From assembly GCA_964552955.1 (NCBI GenBank), contig CAZKIU010000007.1:1-64000 (forward strand): 64,000 nucleotides of DNA, in the 5' to 3' direction. The notes under the pieces were generated by a model. It did not search any database. It had not been told where the DNA came from and saw nothing but the letters and a program-made list of their open reading frames with translations. Positions 42,867 through 51,547 of the stretch are shown piece by piece (position 1 is the first letter of the stretch; each line of letters begins with the position of its first letter). Both the position numbers and the translations under genes were made by a program. The stretch comes from UBA1413 sp964552955 (lineage in GTDB: Bacteria > Bacteroidota > Bacteroidia > Bacteroidales > Prolixibacteraceae).

Positions 42867-43961
42867 ATGAGGCATATGATTGTTGCTATGCTTGTGATGA
42901 CCGTGATGTCAGCCACAGCAGGTCAAAAGGATGACCGTCTTTTCAGGGAGAGAGAGATCCGGAAAAGGATGCTCAGGGCGGCCGAATGGCAGTTAAAGAA
43001 TCCCAAGCATAACCTCTATGACTGGACTAACGGCGCTTTTTACGCGGGGTTATTTGCCGCCTGGGAAACCACTGGTTCTGCCGGGCTAATGAAGGCTATG
43101 GAAGAGATGGGCCGGGCTAATGAATGGAAGCCAGGGCCCCGTCTTCACCATGCCGATGACCATGCCATCTGCCAAACCTATATCGATCTCTACAGAATAA
43201 AAAAGGACCAGGCGATGATTGCTCCTTTTATTCAGACCATAGAGCGTTTCCGGAAGACCCCTTTCACCGTCAAGGGCATCGAACGGGTCACCTGGTGGTG
43301 GTGTGATGCTCTTTTCATGGGGCCTCCGGCCTTCGTGAAACTGGGCATTACCCTGGGCGATACCTCTCTGCTGGGTGTGAGCGACCGCCTGTTCATGGAG
43401 ACGTACGATCTGCTTTACGACAAGGAAGCGCATCTCTATGCCCGCGACCTCAAATATAAGTGGGGAGAACCCGGTATTGAGGAAATCAAAGAATCCAATG
43501 GCCAGAAGATTTTCTGGTCACGGGGCAACGGGTGGGTGATGGCCGGACTGGTCCGTATTCTGAAGGAGCTGCCGGCCAATTATCCGGTGCGGCCCTTTTA
43601 TGAGGAGAATTTCCGGGAAATGGCTGTAAAGATAGCCTCCCTGCAGCAAACCGACGGATTATGGCGGGCCAGTCTTCTCGATCCGGGGGCCTTTCCGGGA
43701 GGAGAAGCCAGTGGTTCAGGGTTCATATGTTACGCTCTGGCCTGGGGCATCAACAATGGCCTCCTCGATAAAGAGGTATTTATGCCGGTAGTGCGGCGGG
43801 CCTGGGTCGGCCTCAACGGTTTGCTCCAACCTGAAGGTTATGTGGGATGGGTGCAGCCCATAGGGGCCGATCCCCGGAAGAACTTCACCGCTGAAAGCTG
43901 GGAAGTCTATGGTACCGGGGCCTTCCTGCTGGCCGGCAGCGAGGTGATTAAACTCTTTTGA
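42867..43961 (+). CDS. Exported glycoside hydrolase family 105 (unsaturated rhamnogalacturonyl hydrolase)
   Basis: 364 residues. Signal peptide ends near SATAG. An (alpha/alpha)6 barrel with GH105 blocks LYDWTNGAFYAGLFAAWE, HHADDHAICQTY (Asp region), VTWWWCDALFMGPP, FWSRGNGWVMAGL and EASGSGFICYALAWGIN. Such enzymes remove the terminal unsaturated uronic acid left by polysaccharide lyases on rhamnogalacturonan or similar glycans. No lyase, SusCD or other pectin gene is adjacent, so it is an isolated member here. Its stop is 3 bp from the convergent dnaJ stop, without a terminator. Confidence 0.88.
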   Translation: MRHMIVAMLVMTVMSATAGQKDDRLFREREIRKRMLRAAEWQLKNPKHNLYDWTNGAFYAGLFAAWETTGSAGLMKAMEEMGRANEWKPGPRLHHADDHAICQTYIDLYRIKKDQAMIAPFIQTIERFRKTPFTVKGIERVTWWWCDALFMGPPAFVKLGITLGDTSLLGVSDRLFMETYDLLYDKEAHLYARDLKYKWGEPGIEEIKESNGQKIFWSRGNGWVMAGLVRILKELPANYPVRPFYEENFREMAVKIASLQQTDGLWRASLLDPGAFPGGEASGSGFICYALAWGINNGLLDKEVFMPVVRRAWVGLNGLLQPEGYVGWVQPIGADPRKNFTAESWEVYGTGAFLLAGSEVIKLF

Positions 43962-43964
43962 GGA

Positions 43965-45122
43965 TTACTCGAAAATATCGCGCATCTTCTCGAAGAAGCT
44001 CTTTTCACTTTCCGAGGGGCCTCCCTTGAAGGAGGGGGATTCCTGGAGTTTCTCCAGGATTTTACGCTCCTCGGAGGTGAGTTTCTGCGGAACCCAGGCA
44101 TGGACCCTGACCAGCAGGTCGCCCCGGCCATAGCCGTTGACGTCGGGCAGCCCCTTGCCCCGCAGCCGTAATACTTTTTCCGGCTGGGTGCCGGGGTCTA
44201 TTTTGACCTTTACCTTCCCGTCGACGGTGGGAATCTCCGCTGCTATGCCCAGAATGAGCTGGGGGAATGAGAGATAAAGGTTGTATATCAGGTTGTTATT
44301 ATCCCTGATGAGCTCCGGATGTTCCTCCTCCTGAATGACGATCAGCAGGTCCCCGTTGACCCCTCCCCGGCGGCCGGTATTGCCCTTGCCCGAGACATTC
44401 AGCTGCATCCCTTCCCCCACGCCTGCGGGTATCCTGATGGAGATCACCTCTTCTTCCCTGACAACACCTTCGCCATTGCAGTGAACACATTTGCTGGTGA
44501 TGGACTGGCCTTCACCCTGGCAAGACGGGCAGGTGGTGGTGGTTTGCATCTGTCCCAGCAGGGTGTTGGCAATACGGGTCACATGACCACTCCCATGACA
44601 GGTGCTGCACGTGGTAAACGAGGATCCGTCCTGTGCCCCCGTCCCCTTGCAATGCGTACAAGCCACATATTTCTTGACCTTGATCTTCTTTTCGACCCCG
44701 GTGGCCATCTCTTTCAGGTTCAGGGTGACCTTCACCCTGAGGTCAGAACCCCGGTTGACACGGCGGCCCCCACGGCTCCTGCTGCCTCCGAAACCTCCAA
44801 AACCCCCGAAGCCCCCAAAGGCATCCCCAAAGACATCCCCAAACATGGAGAAGATGTCGTCCATTGACATGCCTCCTCCGCTGTATCCTCCGGAACCACT
44901 CACCCCGGAATGACCAAACTGGTCGTACCGGCTGCGCTTTTCAGGATTGCTCAATATCTCATAAGCCTCGGCGGCCTCCTTGAACTTCTCCTCTGCCGCC
45001 TTGTCCCCCTGATTCTTATCAGGATGAAACTGAATGGCTTTCTTCCGGTATGCTTTCTTTATCTCCTCGGGAGTGGCACTTTTGCTGACTTCCAGAACCT
45101 CGTAATAGTCTCTTTTTGACAT
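43965..45122 (-). CDS. dnaJ: Chaperone DnaJ
   Basis: 385 residues. J domain (about 1-70) with HPD in IQFHPDKNQGD, a Gly/Phe-rich region (about 72-125), four zinc-finger repeats (CTHCKGTG, CSTCHGSG, CPSCQGEG, CVHCNGEG; about 155-225) and the C-terminal client-binding domains. It stimulates DnaK ATPase and delivers clients. grpE lies 10 bp upstream; dnaK is not in the window. Confidence 0.97.
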   Translation of the reverse strand: MSKRDYYEVLEVSKSATPEEIKKAYRKKAIQFHPDKNQGDKAAEEKFKEAAEAYEILSNPEKRSRYDQFGHSGVSGSGGYSGGGMSMDDIFSMFGDVFGDAFGGFGGFGGFGGSRSRGGRRVNRGSDLRVKVTLNLKEMATGVEKKIKVKKYVACTHCKGTGAQDGSSFTTCSTCHGSGHVTRIANTLLGQMQTTTTCPSCQGEGQSITSKCVHCNGEGVVREEEVISIRIPAGVGEGMQLNVSGKGNTGRRGGVNGDLLIVIQEEEHPELIRDNNNLIYNLYLSFPQLILGIAAEIPTVDGKVKVKIDPGTQPEKVLRLRGKGLPDVNGYGRGDLLVRVHAWVPQKLTSEERKILEKLQESPSFKGGPSESEKSFFEKMRDIFE

Positions 45123-45132
45123 GCTTCTGTTC

Positions 45133-45786
45133 TTATTCTCCGATGACTACCTTCGCAAAACGGATGACTTTATCGTTCAGGGTGTATCCTTTCTCGATCA
45201 CATCGACAATTTTCCCTTTTAACTCATCAGCAGGAGCGGGAATGGTCGTGACCGCAAAATGACGGTCCACATCAAAAACCTGTCCTGTTGCTTCGATCTC
45301 CCTGACGCTGTTGTTTTTGAGGAAATCCCTGAATTTATTATAAATGAGCAGGAATCCTATTTTAGAGGGATCTTCGTCGGGGACCTCCTGCATTGTGCCC
45401 AGGGCCCTCTCGAAATCATCGATGATGGGAAGGACCGATGTAAGGACGGTCTCTCCTCCAGCCTTGATCAGATCGGACTTTTCCCTGAGGGTTCGTTTCC
45501 TGAAGTTGTCAAATTCAGCCTGCAGCCGCAGATGCTTGTCTTTCATCGCCTCAAGGGCTTCTTCCAACGCGCTGATCTTCTCGGTCGATTTATCCTTTTT
45601 ATGCTTGGAATGTTCTTTCCTGGCTTTAGCATCCCCCGTTTCCTCCTGATGTTCCTCTTCATTGCAGGACGTACCGGCCTGATCCGCGGGGCGCTCATTC
45701 TGCTCCTCCGTGGGGCCGCCGGGTGCAATCACTTCCTTCTCCTGTTCAGGCTTAAGATCTTCGCCTTTTGTCTCTTTGTCACTCAT
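45133..45786 (-). CDS. grpE: Nucleotide exchange factor GrpE
   Basis: 217 residues. The first 75 are a low-complexity acidic/Lys-rich extension; the long coiled coil (about 70-125; LEEALEAMKDKHLRLQAEFD, NFRKRTLREKSDL) and the beta-wing head (VDRHFAVTTIPAP, GYTLNDKVIRFAKVVIGE) are typical. It releases ADP from DnaK. The ATG at 45786 is used; a GTG directly before is possible. A CIRCE-like inverted repeat lies 65 bp upstream. Confidence 0.95.
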   Translation of the reverse strand: MSDKETKGEDLKPEQEKEVIAPGGPTEEQNERPADQAGTSCNEEEHQEETGDAKARKEHSKHKKDKSTEKISALEEALEAMKDKHLRLQAEFDNFRKRTLREKSDLIKAGGETVLTSVLPIIDDFERALGTMQEVPDEDPSKIGFLLIYNKFRDFLKNNSVREIEATGQVFDVDRHFAVTTIPAPADELKGKIVDVIEKGYTLNDKVIRFAKVVIGE

Positions 45787-45845
45787 CACTGATCCATTTT
45801 TGTTTTTCTTCAGGAATCAAATAATCTGCCAAGGATGGTAAATAG

Positions 45846-45886
45846 ACAAATTGGCACTTCCCCGGCGGGGTGGAGTGTCAATTTGT
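45846..45886. promoter_or_regulatory. Long inverted repeat with CIRCE-like half-sites upstream of grpE
   Basis: ACAAATTGGCACTT and its partner GGAGTGTCAATTTGT form a stem of about 15 pairs (G-T pairs included) around a CCCC/GGGG core. The inner halves TTGGCACTT (45851-45859) and GAGTGTCAA (45873-45881) each match 7 of 9 bases of the CIRCE arms, but the spacer is 13, not 9. Confidence 0.4.
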
Positions 45887-45918
45887 GCTCAGGGCTGGCC
45901 CAAACCTGTCATGCCAGC

Positions 45919-46190
45919 CATGGCCAGGCCTTAGCGGATCAAACCTACCGGGCCACTTTCAAGGGGCCGGGCCNNNNNNNNNNNNNNNNNNNNNNNNNNN
46001 NNNNNNNNNNNNNNNNNNNNNNNNNNNNNNNNNNNNNNNNNNNNNNNNNNNNNNNNNNNNNNNNNNNNNNNNNCATGGCCAGGCCTTAGCGGATCAAACC
46101 TACCGGGCCACTTTCAAGGGGCCGGGCCTTACAATCGTTCAAACCTTGCCGGGCAACCTTTTCAAGGGGCCGGGTCATGGGTTTCATGGG
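45919..46190. repeat. GC-rich repeats around an assembly gap (non-coding stretch 45787-46224)
   Basis: Related units of about 45 bp ending TTCAAGGGGCCGGG occur before the gap, after it (to 46128) and again at about 46138-46176. No gene is visible in the whole 438-bp stretch between the TlpA-like gene and grpE apart from these repeats and the inverted repeat at 45846-45886. Confidence 0.65.
45974..46073. other. Assembly gap of 100 N with 55-bp duplicated flanks
   Basis: 45919-45973 and 46074-46128 are identical over 55 bp. Confidence 0.9.
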
Positions 46191-46224
46191 GTCAGAAAGC
46201 CAGGTTGCCGTGGCCGGAAGCCTT

Positions 46225-46749
46225 TTATTTCAGCAGTTTTTCCAGTGCTGCTTCCAGTGCGGGCCCGCGCAGGTCACGCGCGATGATGACCCCGTCCCCG
46301 TCGATAAGGAAATTCCTGGGTATGGAACGTACCCCATATACGGCGGCGTATTTGGCATTCCAGTATTTCAGGTCACTGACATGGTAAGGCCACTCGAGTT
46401 TATCGTCGGTAATTCCCTTTTTCCAGGCAGCGCCATCCTTGTCGAGGGAAACACTGAAAATGGTGAATCCCTTGCCGTTCTGGAACTTCTTGTCTTTGTA
46501 TTTGTGATAGGCCGCTACCACGGTAGGGTTTTCCCGGCGGCAGGGACCGCACCATGAGGCCCAGAAATCGATGAGCACCACCTTGCCCTTGGTCTGCGAA
46601 AGCTTCAGCGTTTTACCATCGGGTGATTTTTCGCTGATCTCAGGAGCCAGCTGGCCCAACTGGGTCCCCAGAGCCGGTTTGTCATTCTGGGCGGTAAGTG
46701 TCGTGGCTACCATCATTACGAAGGCCAGTACCAAAAATGTTCTCTTCAT
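46225..46749 (-). CDS. TlpA-like periplasmic thiol-disulfide oxidoreductase
   Basis: 174 residues. Signal peptide ends at TTLTAQ. The thioredoxin fold has the CxxC site in VVLIDFWASWCGPCRREN (Cys67 and Cys70) and the cis-Pro loop GVRSIPRNFLIDGDG. The AhpC/TSA-like start (LAPEISEKSPDGKTLKLSQ) is usual for Bacteroidota TlpA/ResA-type proteins, which keep haem-site or other periplasmic thiols reduced. The ATG at 46749 begins the signal peptide. It is the last gene downstream of murA, 132 bp away. Confidence 0.9.
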   Translation of the reverse strand: MKRTFLVLAFVMMVATTLTAQNDKPALGTQLGQLAPEISEKSPDGKTLKLSQTKGKVVLIDFWASWCGPCRRENPTVVAAYHKYKDKKFQNGKGFTIFSVSLDKDGAAWKKGITDDKLEWPYHVSDLKYWNAKYAAVYGVRSIPRNFLIDGDGVIIARDLRGPALEAALEKLLK

Positions 46750-46881
46750 ATATATCACTGATGTGTTAAAATAAAATGCGTTTAACAACCATTATGCCAA
46801 AATAGTTCTGGCCCCCTCAATACCGGCATTGTTCTGGTTCTCTCAATGCCAGCATCGTTCCCGGGTAGAGAACAGGCTCCT

Positions 46882-48186
46882 TCAGGAACGGCTGATTCTG
46901 GCGCCGATGGCGTTCAGGCGTCCTTCAATATTTTCATATCCCCGGTCGATCTGTTCGATGTTGTCGATGCGGCTGATTCCCCTGGCTGACATAGCCGCGA
47001 TGAGCAGGGCGATCCCTGCGCGGATGTCGGGGGAGGTCATATTGGTAGCCCGCAGGCTGTGGGAGCGGTCCAATCCGATGACCGTAGCGCGGTGCGGATC
47101 GCAGAGGATGATCTGAGCGCCCATGTCGATCAGCTTGTCGACAAAAAAGAGGCGGCTTTCGAACATCTTCTGGTGGATCAAAACGCTGCCTTTGGCCTGA
47201 GTGGCTACCACCAGGAAAACACTGAGCAGGTCAGGGGTCAGTCCCGGCCAGGGCGCATCGGCGATGGTCATAATAGAACCGTCGATATAGCTTTCGATTT
47301 CATAATGGTCGTTGGCGGGGATCACCAGGTCGTCGCCTTCGGTGTGCAGTTGGATCCCAAGGCGGCGGAATGCTCCGGGGATGATGCCCAGGTGAGGGAT
47401 TCCCGCGTTGCGGATGGTAATGGCCGAGGCGGTCATGGCCGCCAGGCCGATGAAACTGCCCACCTCGATCATGTCGGGGAGGATGGTATGATGGCATCCC
47501 TCCAGGGCGTGGACCCCACGGATGGTCAGCAGGTTGGAGCCAATCCCTTCGATGCGGGCCCCCATGGAGACCAGCATCCGGCAGAGTTGCTGAACATAAG
47601 GTTCACAGGCCGCATTGTAAAGGGTGGTGGTTCCTTCTGCCAGAACGGCAGCCATAATGATGTTGGCGGTTCCGGTGACGGAGGCTTCTTCCAGAAGCAT
47701 CCAGTTCCCCTTCAGCCGGGAGGCCGTAACGGCAAACCGGTGTTTCTCCCCATCAAATTCAAAATGGGCCCCCAGGGCAGTGAACCCCAGAAAGTGGGTG
47801 TCGACGCGGCGTCGTCCGATTTTGTCGCCCCCGGGCTGAGGAATGTATCCGCGCCCGTAACGGGCCAGCAATGGGCCCAGAATCATGATGGAGCCCCGCA
47901 GACTGGATGCTAGGGCGCTGTATTCCCTGGTATCGAGAAACGCCTCATCCACATGGGCGGCTTGAAAGGTGTATTCCCCTTTCCGCTGCCGGGTGACGAC
48001 CACGCCCAATCCTTCCAGAAGCCCTATCAGACGGAGTACATCCCTGATTTCTGGCAGGTTGGAGATGGTCACCGCCTTGTCGGTGAGCAGAGTGGCACAG
48101 ATGATCTGAAGGGCTTCATTTTTGGCCCCCTGGGGTTCGAGGATCCCGCTGAGACGGTGACCCCCTTCAATGGTGAATGCTGCCAT
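46882..48186 (-). CDS. murA: UDP-N-acetylglucosamine 1-carboxyvinyltransferase with Asp at the fosfomycin site
   Basis: 434 residues, inside-out alpha/beta barrel of the EPSP-synthase family. Lys22-Asn23 (QGAKNEAL) is the substrate pair. The active-site loop reads PQPGGDKIGRRRVDTH: where the E. coli enzyme has Cys115 (PGGC-IG), this one has Asp121. It transfers enolpyruvate to UDP-GlcNAc, the first committed step of peptidoglycan. Enzymes with Asp here, as in Mycobacterium and Chlamydia, are not alkylated by fosfomycin, so intrinsic resistance is expected. The DUF4290 gene lies 19 bp upstream. Confidence 0.95.
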   Translation of the reverse strand: MAAFTIEGGHRLSGILEPQGAKNEALQIICATLLTDKAVTISNLPEIRDVLRLIGLLEGLGVVVTRQRKGEYTFQAAHVDEAFLDTREYSALASSLRGSIMILGPLLARYGRGYIPQPGGDKIGRRRVDTHFLGFTALGAHFEFDGEKHRFAVTASRLKGNWMLLEEASVTGTANIIMAAVLAEGTTTLYNAACEPYVQQLCRMLVSMGARIEGIGSNLLTIRGVHALEGCHHTILPDMIEVGSFIGLAAMTASAITIRNAGIPHLGIIPGAFRRLGIQLHTEGDDLVIPANDHYEIESYIDGSIMTIADAPWPGLTPDLLSVFLVVATQAKGSVLIHQKMFESRLFFVDKLIDMGAQIILCDPHRATVIGLDRSHSLRATNMTSPDIRAGIALLIAAMSARGISRIDNIEQIDRGYENIEGRLNAIGARISRS

Positions 48187-48205
48187 ACCCGGTGCTGCAA
48201 TTTTT

Positions 48206-48832
48206 TCAGTGTCTCTTCTGCTGATTCCCTTTGCGGTTGCTCTTCTGCTTCACCGGGTATTGCGGTCGCGGTATGCTGTTCTTCACGTCGGCAAGCTCCA
48301 TTTCAGGGTAGGTCAATGCTCCCTTACTCAACAGCCTCAGATCCTCCAGGATCTTGTCGTCCTCCACGCTATCCTTGTTCCAGGCCAGATAGGACTTCTT
48401 CATGTGGGTGGCCAACTGGTAGACCAGGACATCTTTTTCCCTGCCGTCCTCATATTCCATGGCTTTTTGTAGCATCAGCTCCATGGTATGGCCATAGTGC
48501 CGGTGCTTGATAGCGCGCTGGCAATAGGGCACCTTGTTGGGTTTCTCTAACAGAATCTCCGGCTTAGGGGGATCATACGGGTAGTCGATATCCAGTTTGA
48601 AGTTGGCCATGATGGCCAGGTGATCCCATAACTTGTGCTTGAAATCGGGAATGTCTCTCAGAAAGGGATTGAGGTTACCCATGATGTCTATCAGCACATG
48701 GGCCGCCCTGGTGCGCCGGTCGCGGTCTTCCATCTGAAGGACCAGGTCAACCATGTTGTGGACATTCCTGCCGTATTCGGGGATGGCCAGTTTTTTCCGG
48801 CTGGTATTGTAATCTTTCGATTCGTTGCTCAT
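48206..48832 (-). CDS. DUF4290 family protein
   Basis: 208 residues. Matches the Bacteroidota family DUF4290 in KLAIPEYGRNVHNMVDL, HVLIDIMGNLNPFLRDIPDF, KLWDHLAIMANFKLDIDYPY and YCQRAIKHRHYGHTMELM; a Lys/Arg-rich tail follows. No signal peptide; function unknown. Its steady position just before murA in many Bacteroidota suggests a link to cell-wall work, but this is inference. The ATG at 48832 (MSNESKDYNTS) is preferred to longer starts. Confidence 0.85.
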   Translation of the reverse strand: MSNESKDYNTSRKKLAIPEYGRNVHNMVDLVLQMEDRDRRTRAAHVLIDIMGNLNPFLRDIPDFKHKLWDHLAIMANFKLDIDYPYDPPKPEILLEKPNKVPYCQRAIKHRHYGHTMELMLQKAMEYEDGREKDVLVYQLATHMKKSYLAWNKDSVEDDKILEDLRLLSKGALTYPEMELADVKNSIPRPQYPVKQKSNRKGNQQKRH

Positions 48833-48938
48833 GGATAATGGTATTGTTGAATTCAACTCTCGCGTGGGGTGTGCTGCAAAAGTAGTGGTTTTCAATGATT
48901 CTTCCAATGATGGGCGGCTTTTTTCCTTTTCTCCGGAA

Positions 48939-51440
48939 TTAACGGATGATCCGGAGCCGGGCAAAACGGAGGAGCAGTTGTTTTTGGCCGGCATTGTGGA
49001 AGAAGACGGTAGCCTTCAGGTCGGGGGGGGTCCCTTCGACCTGGAGAACCTTTCCGATTCCGAAACGCTGGTGTTCGACGGTAGCTCCCGCGACGATCTC
49101 CGAAGGATCGCTGTGGTCCTGTTCCGGTGGGGGATCCTGTCTGAGCCGGGCGATCTTCTGGTCAAAGCTGCTTTTCAGGGTAGGCGATGGCCTTCCCGTC
49201 TGAGGGGAGAGTTGCCGGGAGGCGTGGTCCCTGCCGGAGCCCTGTAATCCTGCGGAGCCCTGTAATCCTGCGGCGCCCTGTAATCCTGCGGCGCCCCGTA
49301 ATCCACTGGTCCCCTGCGATGCACTGCTGCCCGGTGATCTGCCGGCACGCTGCATCCTGCCGGCACGCCCTGCTCTGGTGTCGTCCATCTCCGGGGGTTC
49401 TTCCATCCCATAGGCGTAACCTCCTCCTTGCCGGGAGAGGCTTCCGGAGCGTAGTTCCCCTTCTGATGATTCAATAAAGGCAGGGTCGATGTCGCGGAGG
49501 AAAGGGCTGGGCTGGCAGAACTCCAGCTTGCCCCAACGATAGCGCTGTCCGGCCCAGGAGAGGTAGACCTGGCGTTTGGCACGGGTCAGGGCCACATAAA
49601 AGAGCCTGCGCTCCTCCTCGGTCTCTTCTTCGGTGAGCATCTCCCCTGACATGGAGGACGGGAAGAGGTTGCGCTCCATGCCGGCAATGAATACTGTATT
49701 GAATTCCAGTCCCTTGGCTGCATGGACCGTCATCAGGGTCACCTTGTTCCGGTCTTCCTCTTTTTCATTGTCCTGGTCGGTCAGCAGGGCAACCTCCTGC
49801 AGATAATGGCCGATGGTTTCCCCACGTCCCTCTTCCCTGGCGCTGATGGTGAACTCCTGAAGGGCGTTGAGCAATCCCTCGACATTCTGGTAGCGGCTCA
49901 GGCCCTCCGGCGAGCGGTCATTGTAGAGTTCCTTCAGAATACCGGTTTCGGTGGCTACCTCGCGTGCCAGTTCATAGGCGCCCTGAAGGGTTGCCTTCTC
50001 TATGAACTGCCGGGTGAGCGTGGTAAATCCTTCGATCTTCGTCAGAGTCCCTTTGTTAAAGAGGGTAGGGCCCTCCTCCGGAAAGGCCGTGATGATCTTC
50101 CATATGGAGGTTTCATGATCAGAGGCGCTCCGCTCCAGCTTGGAGAGGGTGGTCTCCCCGATTCCCCGGGCCGGATAGTTGATGATTCTCTTCAGGGCCT
50201 CATTGTCATCGGGGTTGACGATCATTCTGAACCAGGCGAGCAGGTCCTTGATCTCCTTGCGCTGGTAAAAGGAGAGCCCTCCATATATTTTATAAGGGAT
50301 ATTTCGTTTGCGCAAGGCTTCCTCGAAGATCCTCGACTGAGCGTTGGTGCGGTAGAGGATGGCGTAGTCGGAAAAACGGAGATGGTCGCGCAACTGGTTT
50401 TCGGCGATAAGGGCCGCAATGCGGACGCCCTCTTCGCTGTCAGAGAGGGCTCGGATCATGATCACGGGAGGGCCGGCTTCCTTTTCTGAAAAGACCGTTT
50501 TGTGGATTTGCCTGCGGTTATGGGCAATGACGCTGTTGGCGGCGTTGACGATGTTTTGGGTCGACCGGTAGTTTTGTTCCAGCTTAAACACCTTGTGTTC
50601 AGGATAATCGCGCCTGAAGCTGAAGATGTTCTCAATGCGGGCTCCCCGGAAGGCATAGATGCTCTGGGCATCATCACCCACCACAGTGATGTTGTGGTGT
50701 TGTTCTGCCAGCTTGTTGATGATCAGGTACTGCGAATAGTTGGTATCCTGGTATTCATCGACCAGGATATAGTCAAATTTCTGCTGGTAGCGTTCGAGGA
50801 TGTCGGGGTGGTCGCGGAAGAGGAGGTTAGTCATCATGAGCAGGTCGTCGAAATCCATCGTATGGCTCAGGCGGCACCGTTTGAGGTATTCCTTGTAGAG
50901 TTCGCTGATCCGGGGCATTTGTATACTCCGGTCGTATTCCCTGATTTCGGCATTTTGGGCGTAGGCGCCCGGGGAGATCAGGTTGTTCTTGGCCATGGAG
51001 ATGCGGCTGGCGACCATGCCGGGGCGATATACCTTGTCGTCGAGGCCGGTATCCTTGATGATGCTTTTAATGAGGTTTTTAGAGTCGGCGGAATCATAGA
51101 TGGTGAAATCGGCAGGGAAGCCTGCCGCTTCATGTTCTATGCGCAGAATGCGGGCAAAAATGGAGTGGAAAGTGCCCATCCAGAGGTTTCGCGCCAGGGC
51201 AGGCCCCACCAGAGCGGCGATGCGCTCCTTCATCTCCCCGGCTGCCTTGTTGGTAAAGGTGAGGGCCAGGATGGTGGATGGCCTGATCCCTTGCTTCAGA
51301 AGATGAGCAATCCGGAAGGTCAGCACCCTGGTCTTCCCCGATCCGGCACCCGCAATGATCAGGGAGGGCCCCTCGGTGCTCATCACCGCTTCACGCTGTA
51401 CTTCATTCAGATCGGACAGATAATCGAAAATATTCGCCAT
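48939..51440 (-). CDS. pcrA: UvrD/PcrA-type superfamily 1 DNA helicase
   Basis: 833 residues. Motifs in order: LIIAGAGSGKTRVL (I), ALTFTNKAAGEM (Ia), MGTFHS, DYILVDEYQDTN (II), VGDDAQSIYAFRGA (III), LEQNYRST (IV), VTLMTVHAAKGLEF (V), RRLFYVALTRAK (VI). It unwinds DNA 3' to 5' in repair and restarts stalled forks. Between the core and the C-terminal Tudor-like RNAP-binding region (VEHQRFGIGKVLQVEG) lies a low-complexity linker (about 645-755) containing eight Gly-X-Y triplets encoded by an 18-bp tandem repeat. Confidence 0.93.
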   Translation of the reverse strand: MANIFDYLSDLNEVQREAVMSTEGPSLIIAGAGSGKTRVLTFRIAHLLKQGIRPSTILALTFTNKAAGEMKERIAALVGPALARNLWMGTFHSIFARILRIEHEAAGFPADFTIYDSADSKNLIKSIIKDTGLDDKVYRPGMVASRISMAKNNLISPGAYAQNAEIREYDRSIQMPRISELYKEYLKRCRLSHTMDFDDLLMMTNLLFRDHPDILERYQQKFDYILVDEYQDTNYSQYLIINKLAEQHHNITVVGDDAQSIYAFRGARIENIFSFRRDYPEHKVFKLEQNYRSTQNIVNAANSVIAHNRRQIHKTVFSEKEAGPPVIMIRALSDSEEGVRIAALIAENQLRDHLRFSDYAILYRTNAQSRIFEEALRKRNIPYKIYGGLSFYQRKEIKDLLAWFRMIVNPDDNEALKRIINYPARGIGETTLSKLERSASDHETSIWKIITAFPEEGPTLFNKGTLTKIEGFTTLTRQFIEKATLQGAYELAREVATETGILKELYNDRSPEGLSRYQNVEGLLNALQEFTISAREEGRGETIGHYLQEVALLTDQDNEKEEDRNKVTLMTVHAAKGLEFNTVFIAGMERNLFPSSMSGEMLTEEETEEERRLFYVALTRAKRQVYLSWAGQRYRWGKLEFCQPSPFLRDIDPAFIESSEGELRSGSLSRQGGGYAYGMEEPPEMDDTRAGRAGRMQRAGRSPGSSASQGTSGLRGAAGLQGAAGLQGSAGLQGSGRDHASRQLSPQTGRPSPTLKSSFDQKIARLRQDPPPEQDHSDPSEIVAGATVEHQRFGIGKVLQVEGTPPDLKATVFFHNAGQKQLLLRFARLRIIR
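49239..49310. repeat. 18-bp tandem repeat inside the UvrD/PcrA linker
   Basis: About four units of GCCCTGTAATCCTGCGGM encode GLQGAA/GLQGSA-type hexapeptides in the helicase linker. The in-frame unit allows copy-number change without breaking the gene. Confidence 0.75.
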
Positions 51441-51547
51441 GCTGCTTTAAAAGGGCAAAATAAGTAAAAGAGGCATGTTTTTTTATCTTTGCCATGCAAT
51501 TTAATCGGGTTTTATCGTTAATGTTGTATTGGTAATTTGCTATTGTG

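Noticed and set aside
42867..43961. A polysaccharide utilisation locus around the GH105 gene.
   Set aside because: No SusC/SusD pair, lyase or sugar-sensing regulator nearby; the TonB receptor at 403 is 40 kb away.
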